From assembly GCA_946482495.1 (NCBI GenBank), contig CAMLRV010000143.1:1-6202 (forward strand): a stretch of DNA of 6,202 nt, given 5' to 3'. The notes beneath the pieces were generated by a model. That model worked only from the letters and a program-made list of their open reading frames with translations, was not told where the DNA came from and did not search any database. Source of the stretch: an uncultured Flavobacteriia bacterium. Its GTDB lineage: Bacteria > Bacteroidota > Bacteroidia > Flavobacteriales > Flavobacteriaceae. Of the stretch, positions 1-6,202 are shown piece after piece. Made by a program: the position numbers and the translations under genes. Position 1 is the stretch's first letter. Each line of letters starts with the position of its first letter.

Positions 1-578
1 AATGGATACTTTTTCTGCAATAAATTTAGCACATCAATAGCCATTTTAGGATTGTAAATTTCTGCAAAGGCACGAACCCAAATTAAGTTAGGAGTAAAAT
101 TTTGTTTTTCTTGAAATGTATATTCAGATAAATTAATCGAATTTGGAATACACAATACATTTGAAATTCCGAATTTTTCAAAATGAAATTTTAAATATTC
201 TGATGGAGAAACATTGATATAAGCATTATCAAAAATCATTTTACAAAGTTTCGGATTCGATTTTAATCGATTGGGTAAGTCTCCACCGTGCAAAATTGGA
301 ATGTATTTCACTTTAATAAATCGAGCCAATTGGCTAGTAAAAAAAGCAAACCAAAACGCTGAAGTACTGTAAGTATCAATTAGTATATAGTTGGAATTTC
401 TATGCTTAAGTACTCCCAAAAGCATGTCTAAAATTCGTAAAAAACTATTTTTTTTTGAAGAATAAGAAACAACCGTGAAACCAGATTGAGATAGGTTTTC
501 TCCTAAGGTTTCAACCGTAGTTTTGTTTATACCATGTATAGAAAGTTTATTTCCCAGATACAGAATCTTCATCTTCAT
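1..578 (-). CDS. GT4 glycosyltransferase, 3' end cut off by the window edge
   Basis: Open frame of 192 codons from an ATG at 576-578 to the window edge without a stop, so the C-terminal half is missing. The product begins MKMKILYLGN, the usual first beta strand of a GT-B glycosyltransferase. It carries HGGDLPNRL at residues 97-105 (donor/acceptor cleft loop typical of bacteroidetal GT4 enzymes), PSEYL near 125 and IPNSINL at 144-150. IWVRAF at 166-171 starts the second Rossmann domain. The catalytic E-x7-E motif would lie beyond the edge. It probably transfers a sugar from a nucleotide donor to a lipid-linked repeat unit at the inner face of the membrane; sugar specificity cannot be read. A second in-frame ATG at 570-572 gives MKILYLGN, an equally good start. 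I prefer 578 because AAAAAAC precedes it, matching the A-rich leaders of flavobacterial genes. Either start overlaps the end of the upstream polymerase gene (26 or 32 nt), implying coupled translation. Confidence 0.88.
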   Translation of the reverse strand, partial: MKMKILYLGNKLSIHGINKTTVETLGENLSQSGFTVVSYSSKKNSFLRILDMLLGVLKHRNSNYILIDTYSTSAFWFAFFTSQLARFIKVKYIPILHGGDLPNRLKSNPKLCKMIFDNAYINVSPSEYLKFHFEKFGISNVLCIPNSINLSEYTFQEKQNFTPNLIWVRAFAEIYNPKMAIDVLNLLQKKYP

Positions 579-1908
579 CGTTTTTTATAGAAACATTTAA
601 CAGTGTTAAAGCATATAAAACTCCTGGAGCTACAATACGTGTTGCGGCGTGATTAATGGTTAATCCCCAAAATATTAAAAATGGAAAGAAATAAATATGA
701 TGATAAAGTCTAAATCTAAAATATTTCAAAACCGGAACAAAAACCAATAATAACAAAATTATAAGTCCCAAAGAACCATGTTCTGCTAAAAGTCTTGTAG
801 GCTCACTATGGGCTTGAGCACCATGAATACCTTCTTCTCCTCTCATCATACCGCTAATTCCGGGTCCAACACCAAAAACGGGATTTTCATAAAAATATTT
901 CAAATCTGTTTCCATGATATCTTCTCTTCCAGATAATCTAGACTCTTTTATTCTACCTGCTGCATCTTGATTATTGTATCTTTTATCAATTAAACCGCCA
1001 GTTTGATAAGAACTATAAAACCAAGCACCAATTCCTAAAACACATAGAAATCCTAAAATACCCAAAAATTTGGTTCGGGCTTGACTTTTAAGTAATCTAA
1101 AAACAACAAAACATAGTGTAATTACCATTGCAACTGCTGTTATCATTCCTCCTCTAGAAAAAGTAATTAATCCTCTATAAGCAAAAAGAAAAAATAAAAA
1201 TAGAGCCAAATAAGAATAAACCTTCTCTTTCATATTAAAAAAGAACTGTATAAAAAAGATAAATACTCCAAGTCCTAAAATTACAGACATTTGATTAGGT
1301 CCAAATCCTCCAGATGTCATAAAATTAGAAGATGTACCATCAAAAACTTCTTCTTTATTAGTTGGTGTATAAATAATAATTGCTGTCAAAATACTCATTA
1401 AAGGTCCAGCCATAACAAAGAGCGCTTGATTTAACCTATTTAATGTAATCTTTTTATTGTATGCATATAAAGAAGCAATAATTAAACTAAACGGACCCAA
1501 TAAGTTAAACATGATTTTCTTTCTAACATCAATTTCGAAAAAGAAAGTATTTACAGTTAGAACAATTCCGGGAATAAATAGAAGGAGAATTAAAAAATAG
1601 GGCCAAGCTTTTAAATTAATCCGAATAAATCCAAAGCTCAAAATACAGAAATATATGATGGAATATTTGCTTAAATCGTACATAGAACCTGCAGATTTCA
1701 TTCGAAACATAACTTCTAACCCAATAGTATAACACAATAATGTTAGCGTTTGAAAATCTCTATCGTTATTTTTAACTATCCAATAAGTACCCACTGCAAG
1801 AAAAATGGCGTAGTAAACAAAAACAAATGAATTTACAAAATGAATAATCACCCCTAACAATACGTGAATGAAAAGGTAAGTAAACTTATTTATTTTAAAA
1901 AAATTCAA
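547..1908 (-). CDS. O-antigen polymerase/ligase family membrane protein (Wzy/WaaL type)
   Basis: A 453-residue, highly hydrophobic protein with about 12 membrane segments (roughly residues 11-45, 54-67, 82-122, 134-180, 204-272, 279-299, 376-440). A large hydrophilic loop at about 300-372 is expected to be periplasmic. Wzy_C-type signatures are visible: SGGFGPNQ at 199-206, FSRGG at 250-254, SGREDI at 326-331, then YENPVFGVGPG at 340-350 and AHSEPTRLLAEHGSLGL at 366-382. The arginines and histidine in these loops are the kind of residues that bind the polyprenyl-pyrophosphate substrate in this superfamily. The role is joining repeat units into a chain (Wzy) or ligating glycan to an acceptor (WaaL). 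The two share this fold and cannot be separated by sequence alone; placement among glycosyltransferases favours Wzy. The longest frame starts at a TTG (1906-1908) directly after the TAA of the preceding gene, and the first in-frame ATG is codon 67, which would remove the first membrane segments. The acidic tail (NDEDED) is encoded by DNA shared with the next gene. Confidence 0.9.
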   Translation of the reverse strand: MNFFKINKFTYLFIHVLLGVIIHFVNSFVFVYYAIFLAVGTYWIVKNNDRDFQTLTLLCYTIGLEVMFRMKSAGSMYDLSKYSIIYFCILSFGFIRINLKAWPYFLILLLFIPGIVLTVNTFFFEIDVRKKIMFNLLGPFSLIIASLYAYNKKITLNRLNQALFVMAGPLMSILTAIIIYTPTNKEEVFDGTSSNFMTSGGFGPNQMSVILGLGVFIFFIQFFFNMKEKVYSYLALFLFFLFAYRGLITFSRGGMITAVAMVITLCFVVFRLLKSQARTKFLGILGFLCVLGIGAWFYSSYQTGGLIDKRYNNQDAAGRIKESRLSGREDIMETDLKYFYENPVFGVGPGISGMMRGEEGIHGAQAHSEPTRLLAEHGSLGLIILLLLVFVPVLKYFRFRLYHHIYFFPFLIFWGLTINHAATRIVAPGVLYALTLLNVSIKNDEDEDSVSGK

Positions 1909-1911
1909 TTA
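1906..1911 (-). promoter_or_regulatory. TAA-TTG stop/start junction setting the polymerase start
   Basis: On the minus strand the stop of the upstream GT4 gene (TAA, 1909-1911) is followed without spacing and in the same frame by TTG (1906-1908). No ATG or GTG exists closer than codon 20 (GTG), and no ATG before codon 67. The surrounding DNA is almost pure A/T with no purine-rich ribosome binding site. Initiation therefore most likely depends on ribosomes finishing the upstream gene and restarting at the TTG. Confidence 0.5.
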
Positions 1912-2970
1912 AATTAAATTTAAATATTGATTAATAACTGATTCTTTAGAATAGTTTTCTTGTACATGTTGATATAAAACTTCCGCAAAATTAGCACAAA
2001 TTTGAGGATTATCTATTAGATAAATTAATTTGTTTATAAAAGATGTAAGATCGTTACTTTCAATTAAGAAACCAGTTTTACTATCTAAAATCACTTCCCC
2101 AATTTGCCCAACATTTGTAGCAATAACAGGCAATTTTGACAAACCATACTCCAAAATTGAAACTGGAAGTCCTTCTGAACTCGATGTCAAAATCCCAATT
2201 GTACTTTGCTTTAATATATTGGGAATGTCATTTTTTGAATCATATAAAAAAATATTATTATCTAATTTATACTTTTCAATCAAATCTATAATAGATTTTT
2301 GGTAGGCGTCATTAAATTTTTTACCAATAACATGGAAGGTAATATCATTTTTCTTTTCGCAAATTCTTTTGGCGACTTCAACAAGCAATTCCAAATTTTT
2401 CTGCGGTCGAATATTTGCTAAACAAACAATTCTTTTCCCTTCAATTCCATATAGTTCTGTAGTACCATTAAGCGATTCTATTTCAGGGAAATTTTGCAAA
2501 AAAGTGACTTTATTACAGAACATTTTTTTCTTATTCCAATCTAATAATAACTGATTTACCACAATAATTTGATGAAAAAACAAAGAACATATTTTTAAAG
2601 CAAAATGTTTTCTTTCATTTAAAAACTCACTATTTCCATAATGATCATGCCAAATTATTTTAATTTTAGGCAACGTTAATTTTACCAAAACTGCTAAAAA
2701 AAAGGACGAAGAATGTGCGTGAATATATTGCACCTTATTCTGAGCACAATACTTTCTTAATTTAAGAATTGATTTGACATCAATTATTCCTTTTTTATTC
2801 AGAAATAAATAGGATTGTTTATTCTTAATTTTTTCGAATAATAAACCTTCTTTACGAGTAGCAACAATGCCAGAGAATGCAATTTTTTCAGACAAAGCAT
2901 TGGCATAATTAACAGCCATACGTTCTGCACCACCTGTATCTAAACTATCTATTAATTGCACAATTCTCAT
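1909..2970 (-). CDS. GT4 family glycosyltransferase (GGAER type)
   Basis: A 353-residue GT-B glycosyltransferase, close to the usual family length. The N-terminal acceptor domain opens with MRIVQLIDSL and then DTGGAERMAVN at 11-21, the glycine-rich loop of this GT4 subgroup. HAHSS at 84-88 and WHDHYG at 107-112 follow. The donor-binding domain starts at about 178 with IVCLANIRPQKN, where the conserved basic residues near the sugar-nucleotide phosphates are expected. SSSEGLPVSILEYG at 263-276 holds the E-x7-E motif (E266 and E274). Predicted to act at the cytoplasmic face of the membrane, adding one sugar to a lipid-linked oligosaccharide; donor and linkage are unknown. Its ATG shares one base with the TGA of the upstream gene (TGATG, 2968-2972), and its TAA abuts the TTG start of the polymerase, so it sits in the middle of a coupled operon. 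Confidence 0.93.
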   Translation of the reverse strand: MRIVQLIDSLDTGGAERMAVNYANALSEKIAFSGIVATRKEGLLFEKIKNKQSYLFLNKKGIIDVKSILKLRKYCAQNKVQYIHAHSSSFFLAVLVKLTLPKIKIIWHDHYGNSEFLNERKHFALKICSLFFHQIIVVNQLLLDWNKKKMFCNKVTFLQNFPEIESLNGTTELYGIEGKRIVCLANIRPQKNLELLVEVAKRICEKKNDITFHVIGKKFNDAYQKSIIDLIEKYKLDNNIFLYDSKNDIPNILKQSTIGILTSSSEGLPVSILEYGLSKLPVIATNVGQIGEVILDSKTGFLIESNDLTSFINKLIYLIDNPQICANFAEVLYQHVQENYSKESVINQYLNLI

Positions 2971-4088
2971 CAGACACCTAAAAGTTTAGTGATTTCATTT
3001 TCGAAATATTCAGTTGTAAAATCTTGTGACCAATTTCTAGCATCTGTACACATTTTCAAATATCGAGCTTCATTTTGTATCAAATCTAAAACTAATTGTG
3101 TATCTTCCTCAATATGCAAACTCAATAATTTACCTCTATTTTCGTTATCAATCATATAATTAACACAAGAAATATTGGTTGTAAGCGGTAAGCTTGCCCA
3201 AAACATAGCTTCTGCAACAACTTTTGGCCAACCTTCAGATTGAGAGGCTAAAATTAAAAAATGGCTTTCTTTATAAGCTTGTTCTATGACTTCTTTATTT
3301 TGATTTCCTTTTAAAAAAATGTAGTTTTTCAGTTGATTAGATTCAATATACTTTTCTAATTCATTTCTTAAAACACCATCTCCAAATAAACTCAACTTTA
3401 CATCTAATCCTAATCTTTTTAAATTTTCTACTAATTTTATAGCATATAAAGGTTTCTTTCCAACTGATAAAGTACCTACAAAAACGAAATTTATTTTATC
3501 TTTTAAACTTCTAGGTAGAATTGGTTCTTTTTTAATTTCAGAGTAAGTTGCTGTAAAAAAAGGTTTAATATTTTTAGAACTTCCCTCCCATTTACCATAC
3601 GTCATCACTTGCATATTTTTGGTTAGAAAAGTATTATTCAAAATCCATTTTTGCATTTTATATGAAAAAGGTTGATTGGCGTTTGGATCCCAATTTCCGG
3701 CATATTTAGCTGTTTTTGGAGTATTTGGAAATAAAATTTGCACAAAACAGCCTAACAAACCCATATTTCCAGGACAACGTAAATGAATATGATCCGCATT
3801 TTTCATCGCTAAAAATATAGCCCATAAAATGGATGGTAATTTTAAAAGTGTTCGTAAAGAGTTTATTACACTTGTAACATTAAAATTAGAAACTTCTTTG
3901 AAAATCAAGTTTTTATGCTGATACGCTAAATGAATATTGTCTAATTTACTTTTTTCAATTGGCGCAACAACTGTAACTTGATCTACATATTTCAGCCAAA
4001 TATTCATTTCTCTAACATAGGGCGCATACCCATAAAACTTTGAGTTTTCTTTAATATGCTGCACATGTGTTATGATAACAAAATTCAT
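2970..4088 (-). CDS. GT4 family glycosyltransferase
   Basis: A 372-residue GT-B glycosyltransferase starting MNFVIITHVQH. N-terminal domain residues of note are YAPYVREMNIW at 21-31 and HLRCPGNMGLLG at 102-113, followed by KYAGNWDPN at 128-136. The second domain starts at about 199 with INFVFVGTLSVGKKP (phosphate-binding region), then LFGDG at 234-238. SQSEGWPKVVAEAMF at 282-296 carries the E-x7-E pair (E285, E293) that contacts the donor sugar in GT4 enzymes. No signal peptide or clear membrane segment is seen, as expected for a cytoplasmic or peripherally membrane-bound enzyme. It is the first gene after the only intergenic gap in the window (49 bp) and ends in a 1-nt TGATG overlap with the next GT4. 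It differs clearly from that neighbour, so the two probably add different sugars or linkages. Donor and acceptor cannot be inferred. Confidence 0.93.
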   Translation of the reverse strand: MNFVIITHVQHIKENSKFYGYAPYVREMNIWLKYVDQVTVVAPIEKSKLDNIHLAYQHKNLIFKEVSNFNVTSVINSLRTLLKLPSILWAIFLAMKNADHIHLRCPGNMGLLGCFVQILFPNTPKTAKYAGNWDPNANQPFSYKMQKWILNNTFLTKNMQVMTYGKWEGSSKNIKPFFTATYSEIKKEPILPRSLKDKINFVFVGTLSVGKKPLYAIKLVENLKRLGLDVKLSLFGDGVLRNELEKYIESNQLKNYIFLKGNQNKEVIEQAYKESHFLILASQSEGWPKVVAEAMFWASLPLTTNISCVNYMIDNENRGKLLSLHIEEDTQLVLDLIQNEARYLKMCTDARNWSQDFTTEYFENEITKLLGV

Positions 4089-4137
4089 TCTGAAAATTTA
4101 ATATATAAAAATAGATTTTTAAACCAATGTAATCAAA
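4089..4137 (-). promoter_or_regulatory. 49-bp intergenic gap with a weak promoter-like sequence
   Basis: This is the only non-overlapping spacer in the window, between the GT2 stop and the next GT4 start. On the minus strand it reads TTTG (4134-4137), 20 nt, then TATTTTTA (4106-4113). That resembles the Bacteroidota sigma factor pattern TTTG-N19-TAnnTTTG, except the final G is A. Such matches are frequent in DNA this AT-rich, so it may be chance; an internal promoter would start about 10 nt before the ATG. Confidence 0.2.
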
Positions 4138-5139
4138 TTAATTGATAATTTTTGGCTTATTAAAAACAATTGAAAACCATCCAACTGTTCTTCCTAAACT
4201 TTCAGTAAAAGCTTCTTTACGTTTTTGAGTTGTAAAAATATTAGCTATTCGAATAAATGTTAGTAAAATAGTAATAGTATGCCATTTTACACTGTGAATG
4301 AATTTTGGGTTTGGGTTTTTAGTACGCCAAACATACCAACCATTAATAACTACCATTCTGCCATAACAATATTGATTTGGCCTTCCTGAGGCATCGTGAT
4401 GGTGTTCTAATTTAGCATTAGTATTTATATATAATTGTCCGAATTTTGAAACTCTAATAGTGAATTCTGCATCTTCATACAAACCATAACCTTCAAAATA
4501 AGTAGAAAATTTATGAGCATCTAAAACCCCTTTTTTAAAGGAAGAAACACCACCCATTAATTGTTCAACTTTATATACTTTATCTGAAGGTGGTAAGTAA
4601 CTTATGCTTCTGCCATGTGAAAACATTGGCAAATATCCAGGTAAAACATCTGAATCTAAACCTAATTTTCTTCTAAAAATATATCTTTTATCCTCAATTC
4701 TATGAAATCCATCGTAAGTAAAATATCTACTATTTTTTTGATAATTTTCTGAATTTAATTCCCATTTCACTTCGTTAGTAATGTAACCTCCTACTCCAAA
4801 AGCATCTGGGAATCCCGAATAGGTTTTAATTAATTCTTTAAAATAATTTACATCTAAAATAGTATCGTCATCTAAAAAACATACAACTTCAGAAGCGTTA
4901 TTTACTTTTAAAATTCCAAAATTTCTTTGTTTCGTTAATCCTCTATTGGAATCATCAACTAAATAATAATTTAAGTTATTGAAGTTATTATGTTCAAAAT
5001 AAGTTTTAGTTTCTTGATTTAATGAACCATCAACAATAATAATTTGGTTAGGATATAACGATTGATTTACTATTGAATTCATTAGAACCTCAATAGCATT
5101 TCTTCTATTATATGTACAAATTATTAAACTAAAATTCAT
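4138..5139 (-). CDS. GT2 family (GT-A fold) glycosyltransferase
   Basis: A 333-residue GT-A glycosyltransferase. The N-terminus MNFSLIICTYNRR has the family's first strand and CTYNR (8-12), followed by IIIVDGS at 33-39 (D37, uracil-side contact) and RGLTKQRNFG at 67-76. The metal-binding DxD is FLDDDT at 88-93. GGVSSFKK at 196-203 and YEDAEF at 221-226 mark the acceptor side, with the ED pair (E222, D223) as likely catalytic base. LEHHHDASG at 244-252 supplies histidines in the position of a third metal ligand. A helical tail (about 283-330) has only a short moderately hydrophobic stretch and may lie on the membrane. Role: inverting transfer of one sugar to the growing lipid-linked unit; specificity unknown. 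The interval between the DxD and the ED pair (about 130 residues) is longer than usual for GT2. Its ATG lies inside the last codons of the upstream exostosin-like gene (11-nt overlap, ATGAATTTTAG). Confidence 0.93.
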   Translation of the reverse strand: MNFSLIICTYNRRNAIEVLMNSIVNQSLYPNQIIIVDGSLNQETKTYFEHNNFNNLNYYLVDDSNRGLTKQRNFGILKVNNASEVVCFLDDDTILDVNYFKELIKTYSGFPDAFGVGGYITNEVKWELNSENYQKNSRYFTYDGFHRIEDKRYIFRRKLGLDSDVLPGYLPMFSHGRSISYLPPSDKVYKVEQLMGGVSSFKKGVLDAHKFSTYFEGYGLYEDAEFTIRVSKFGQLYINTNAKLEHHHDASGRPNQYCYGRMVVINGWYVWRTKNPNPKFIHSVKWHTITILLTFIRIANIFTTQKRKEAFTESLGRTVGWFSIVFNKPKIIN

Positions 5140-6148
5140 TTTCTAAATGATATACTTTTTTGAAATAGTTTATTCTTAAAAAAAGATTCAACATTAAATC
5201 TCGATTATTTTTTTGAATTTCGATGATTTCCTCGTTAGAAAATTTATCATGAAATTTAATCAACTCCTCTATAATGTTATTTTGATAAACAAAAACAGCA
5301 TGCTTTTCCCAATTTACAGCTTTTTCTAATGGCAATTTTGCGTCAGATTGAATGATTACTGGTATTCTACCCATCATTAATGTTTCATACAATCTTACAG
5401 AAAAATTTCCAGCACCACGGATACAAACTGTGTATAAATTATTTTCAATATTTTGAAAAAACTCTACAGTAGATTTTTTTATTTGATTTTCGGTTTGAGC
5501 CCCGCCTCTATAACTATCTCTATAGATAAAATTACAAATGATAGATGAGCTCTTTTCTAAGTTTTTTAAAACAGTATGTCTTACAGAACTAGAAGAAAAA
5601 AAAGATTGATAATCTCCAATACTTTTATCAAATTGGCGCTTAAAATTTAGCTTTAAGAAAATTAAATTCTCTTTTATTTTTTTGGAAAAACTTCCATTTG
5701 CATTTCCAACAAATCCGATTGTTGGTTTTTCAGTTTTATTTAATGTAAACCATTCTGTATTTAAAACATAAGTATAAGGATCCGAAACAAACACCGGCAT
5801 TATTTGTTCATTTTTAGATAGTTTCGATTTAAAACCTCCCAATCTAAAAACAGTAACATCTTTTCTAAAAGTAATACCAAAATCGCCAGCAGAATACACC
5901 CAAACTTTTTTATTTAAGGCAAGTGCTTTATCAATAAACAGATTTAATTCGGCTTGCTTTTTTTCTTTAAAAAAATAATTAATTGCTACTGGAACAATTA
6001 CAACATCAGCATTTTCAACATCATCAATGATTTGATAATTTTCTAAAGCAAGTGGTGTTCTCAGAAAATGAATATCTAACAAAACTGGGAATATTATCTT
6101 TCGAAATTCCGGAGTTAAATAGTTATTATCTGTAAAAACTTTTATCAT
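5129..6148 (-). CDS. Exostosin-like glycosyltransferase (GT47 type)
   Basis: A 339-residue protein whose C-terminal part matches the exostosin (GT47) pattern: IRGAGNFSVRLYE at 243-255, then TLMMGRIPVII at 256-266, the conserved segment that binds the nucleotide sugar. YRDSYRGG at 209-216 sits just before it, as in other members. The N-terminal half has ADVVIVPVAINYFF at 47-60, resembling the exostosin 'ADxFxVP' strand, and GFVGNANGSF at 145-154. No signal peptide or membrane segment is seen, unlike the type II membrane exostosins of animals, so it probably works in the cytoplasm on the lipid-linked glycan. Eukaryotic relatives make heparan sulfate or plant wall glycans; that activity should not be assumed here. 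Its ATG shares one base with the TAA of the upstream gene (TAATG), and its TAG overlaps the next gene by 11 nt. Family assignment rests mainly on the C-terminal motif and is good; the sugar is unknown. Confidence 0.82.
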   Translation of the reverse strand: MIKVFTDNNYLTPEFRKIIFPVLLDIHFLRTPLALENYQIIDDVENADVVIVPVAINYFFKEKKQAELNLFIDKALALNKKVWVYSAGDFGITFRKDVTVFRLGGFKSKLSKNEQIMPVFVSDPYTYVLNTEWFTLNKTEKPTIGFVGNANGSFSKKIKENLIFLKLNFKRQFDKSIGDYQSFFSSSSVRHTVLKNLEKSSSIICNFIYRDSYRGGAQTENQIKKSTVEFFQNIENNLYTVCIRGAGNFSVRLYETLMMGRIPVIIQSDAKLPLEKAVNWEKHAVFVYQNNIIEELIKFHDKFSNEEIIEIQKNNRDLMLNLFLRINYFKKVYHLENEF

Positions 6149-6202
6149 TAAAACTTTAAAACCTCAAATAAATGATGAATTTCTTCCGTTAAATCTACTT
6201 GA
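6148..6202 (-). CDS. C-terminal end of an unidentified upstream gene
   Basis: Seventeen codons run from the window edge to a TAA at 6148-6150, reading QVDLTEEIHHLFEVLKF. The other two minus-strand frames meet stops (TGA, TAG) within this stretch. The stop overlaps the ATG of the exostosin-like gene by one base (TAATG), the same junction style as elsewhere in this operon, which supports a real coding end. The amphipathic helix-like tail is compatible with a glycosyltransferase C-terminus, but 17 residues are too few to name a family. Confidence 0.6.
   Translation of the reverse strand, partial: QVDLTEEIHHLFEVLKF

Noticed and set aside
448..456. Run of nine T (A9 on the coding strand) in the partial GT4 gene, and a run of eight A at 5596-5603 in the exostosin-like gene, considered as phase-variation slippage tracts
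   Set aside because: Both reading frames are intact, runs of this length are expected by chance at this base composition, and a single sequence gives no evidence of length variation.
1897..1935. AT-rich, partly palindromic stretch around the GT4/polymerase junction, considered as a promoter or insertion scar
   Set aside because: It is explained by the C-terminal codons of the GT4 (NQYLNLI) and the first codons of the polymerase; no target duplication or consensus promoter is visible.
2030..2305. Plus-strand open frame of 91 codons
   Set aside because: It lies wholly antisense to the donor-binding domain of a convincing GT4 gene and its translation resembles no family; it is a shadow.
2369..2554. 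Plus-strand open frame of 61 codons
   Set aside because: Antisense to the same GT4 gene, low-complexity translation, no support.
2956..3159. Plus-strand open frame of 67 codons across the GT4/GT4 junction
   Set aside because: Antisense to two well-supported genes, with no recognisable domain or leader.
4106..4121. Inverted repeat TAAAAAT-AG-ATTTTTA in the intergenic gap, considered as a terminator
   Set aside because: The stem is all A/T with a 2-nt loop, has no GC core, and lies in an operon whose downstream genes continue in the same direction; it is likely chance in AT-rich DNA.

Overview
The window is AT-rich, about 30% GC by eye. All credible genes lie on the minus strand and are packed head to tail, with almost no Shine-Dalgarno-like sequence upstream of the starts. 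Base composition, A-rich leaders and protein style suggest a member of the Bacteroidota, most likely a flavobacterium. This is inference: there is no rRNA or other marker in the window.

Transcription runs from high to low coordinates. In that order the window holds: (1) the last 17 codons of an unidentified upstream gene (6148-6202); (2) an exostosin-like, GT47-type glycosyltransferase (5129-6148); (3) a GT2 (GT-A fold) glycosyltransferase (4138-5139); (4) a 49-bp gap, the only real intergenic space; (5) a GT4 glycosyltransferase (2970-4088); (6) a second GT4 glycosyltransferase (1909-2970); (7) a multi-pass membrane protein of the Wzy/WaaL O-antigen polymerase/ligase superfamily (547-1908); (8) the N-terminal 192 codons of a third GT4 glycosyltransferase, cut by the window edge (1-578).

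Together these form the assembly section of a surface polysaccharide locus (O-antigen, capsule or exopolysaccharide). Cytoplasmic glycosyltransferases build a repeat unit, presumably on undecaprenyl phosphate, and the integral membrane protein polymerises or ligates it on the periplasmic side. The flippase, initiating sugar-phosphate transferase and nucleotide-sugar enzymes are not in the window and presumably lie outside it. Junctions are stop/start overlaps of 1 nt (TAATG, TGATG), 11 nt and 26-32 nt, plus one direct abutment (TAATTG), so the genes are almost certainly one translationally coupled transcript.

I found no novel system: no mobile element, CRISPR array, RNA gene, phage gene or defence gene. 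The points worth a second look are the missing ATG of the polymerase, the dual-coding overlap between the polymerase and the last GT4, the exostosin-like enzyme in a bacterial locus, and a long insert in the GT2 enzyme.
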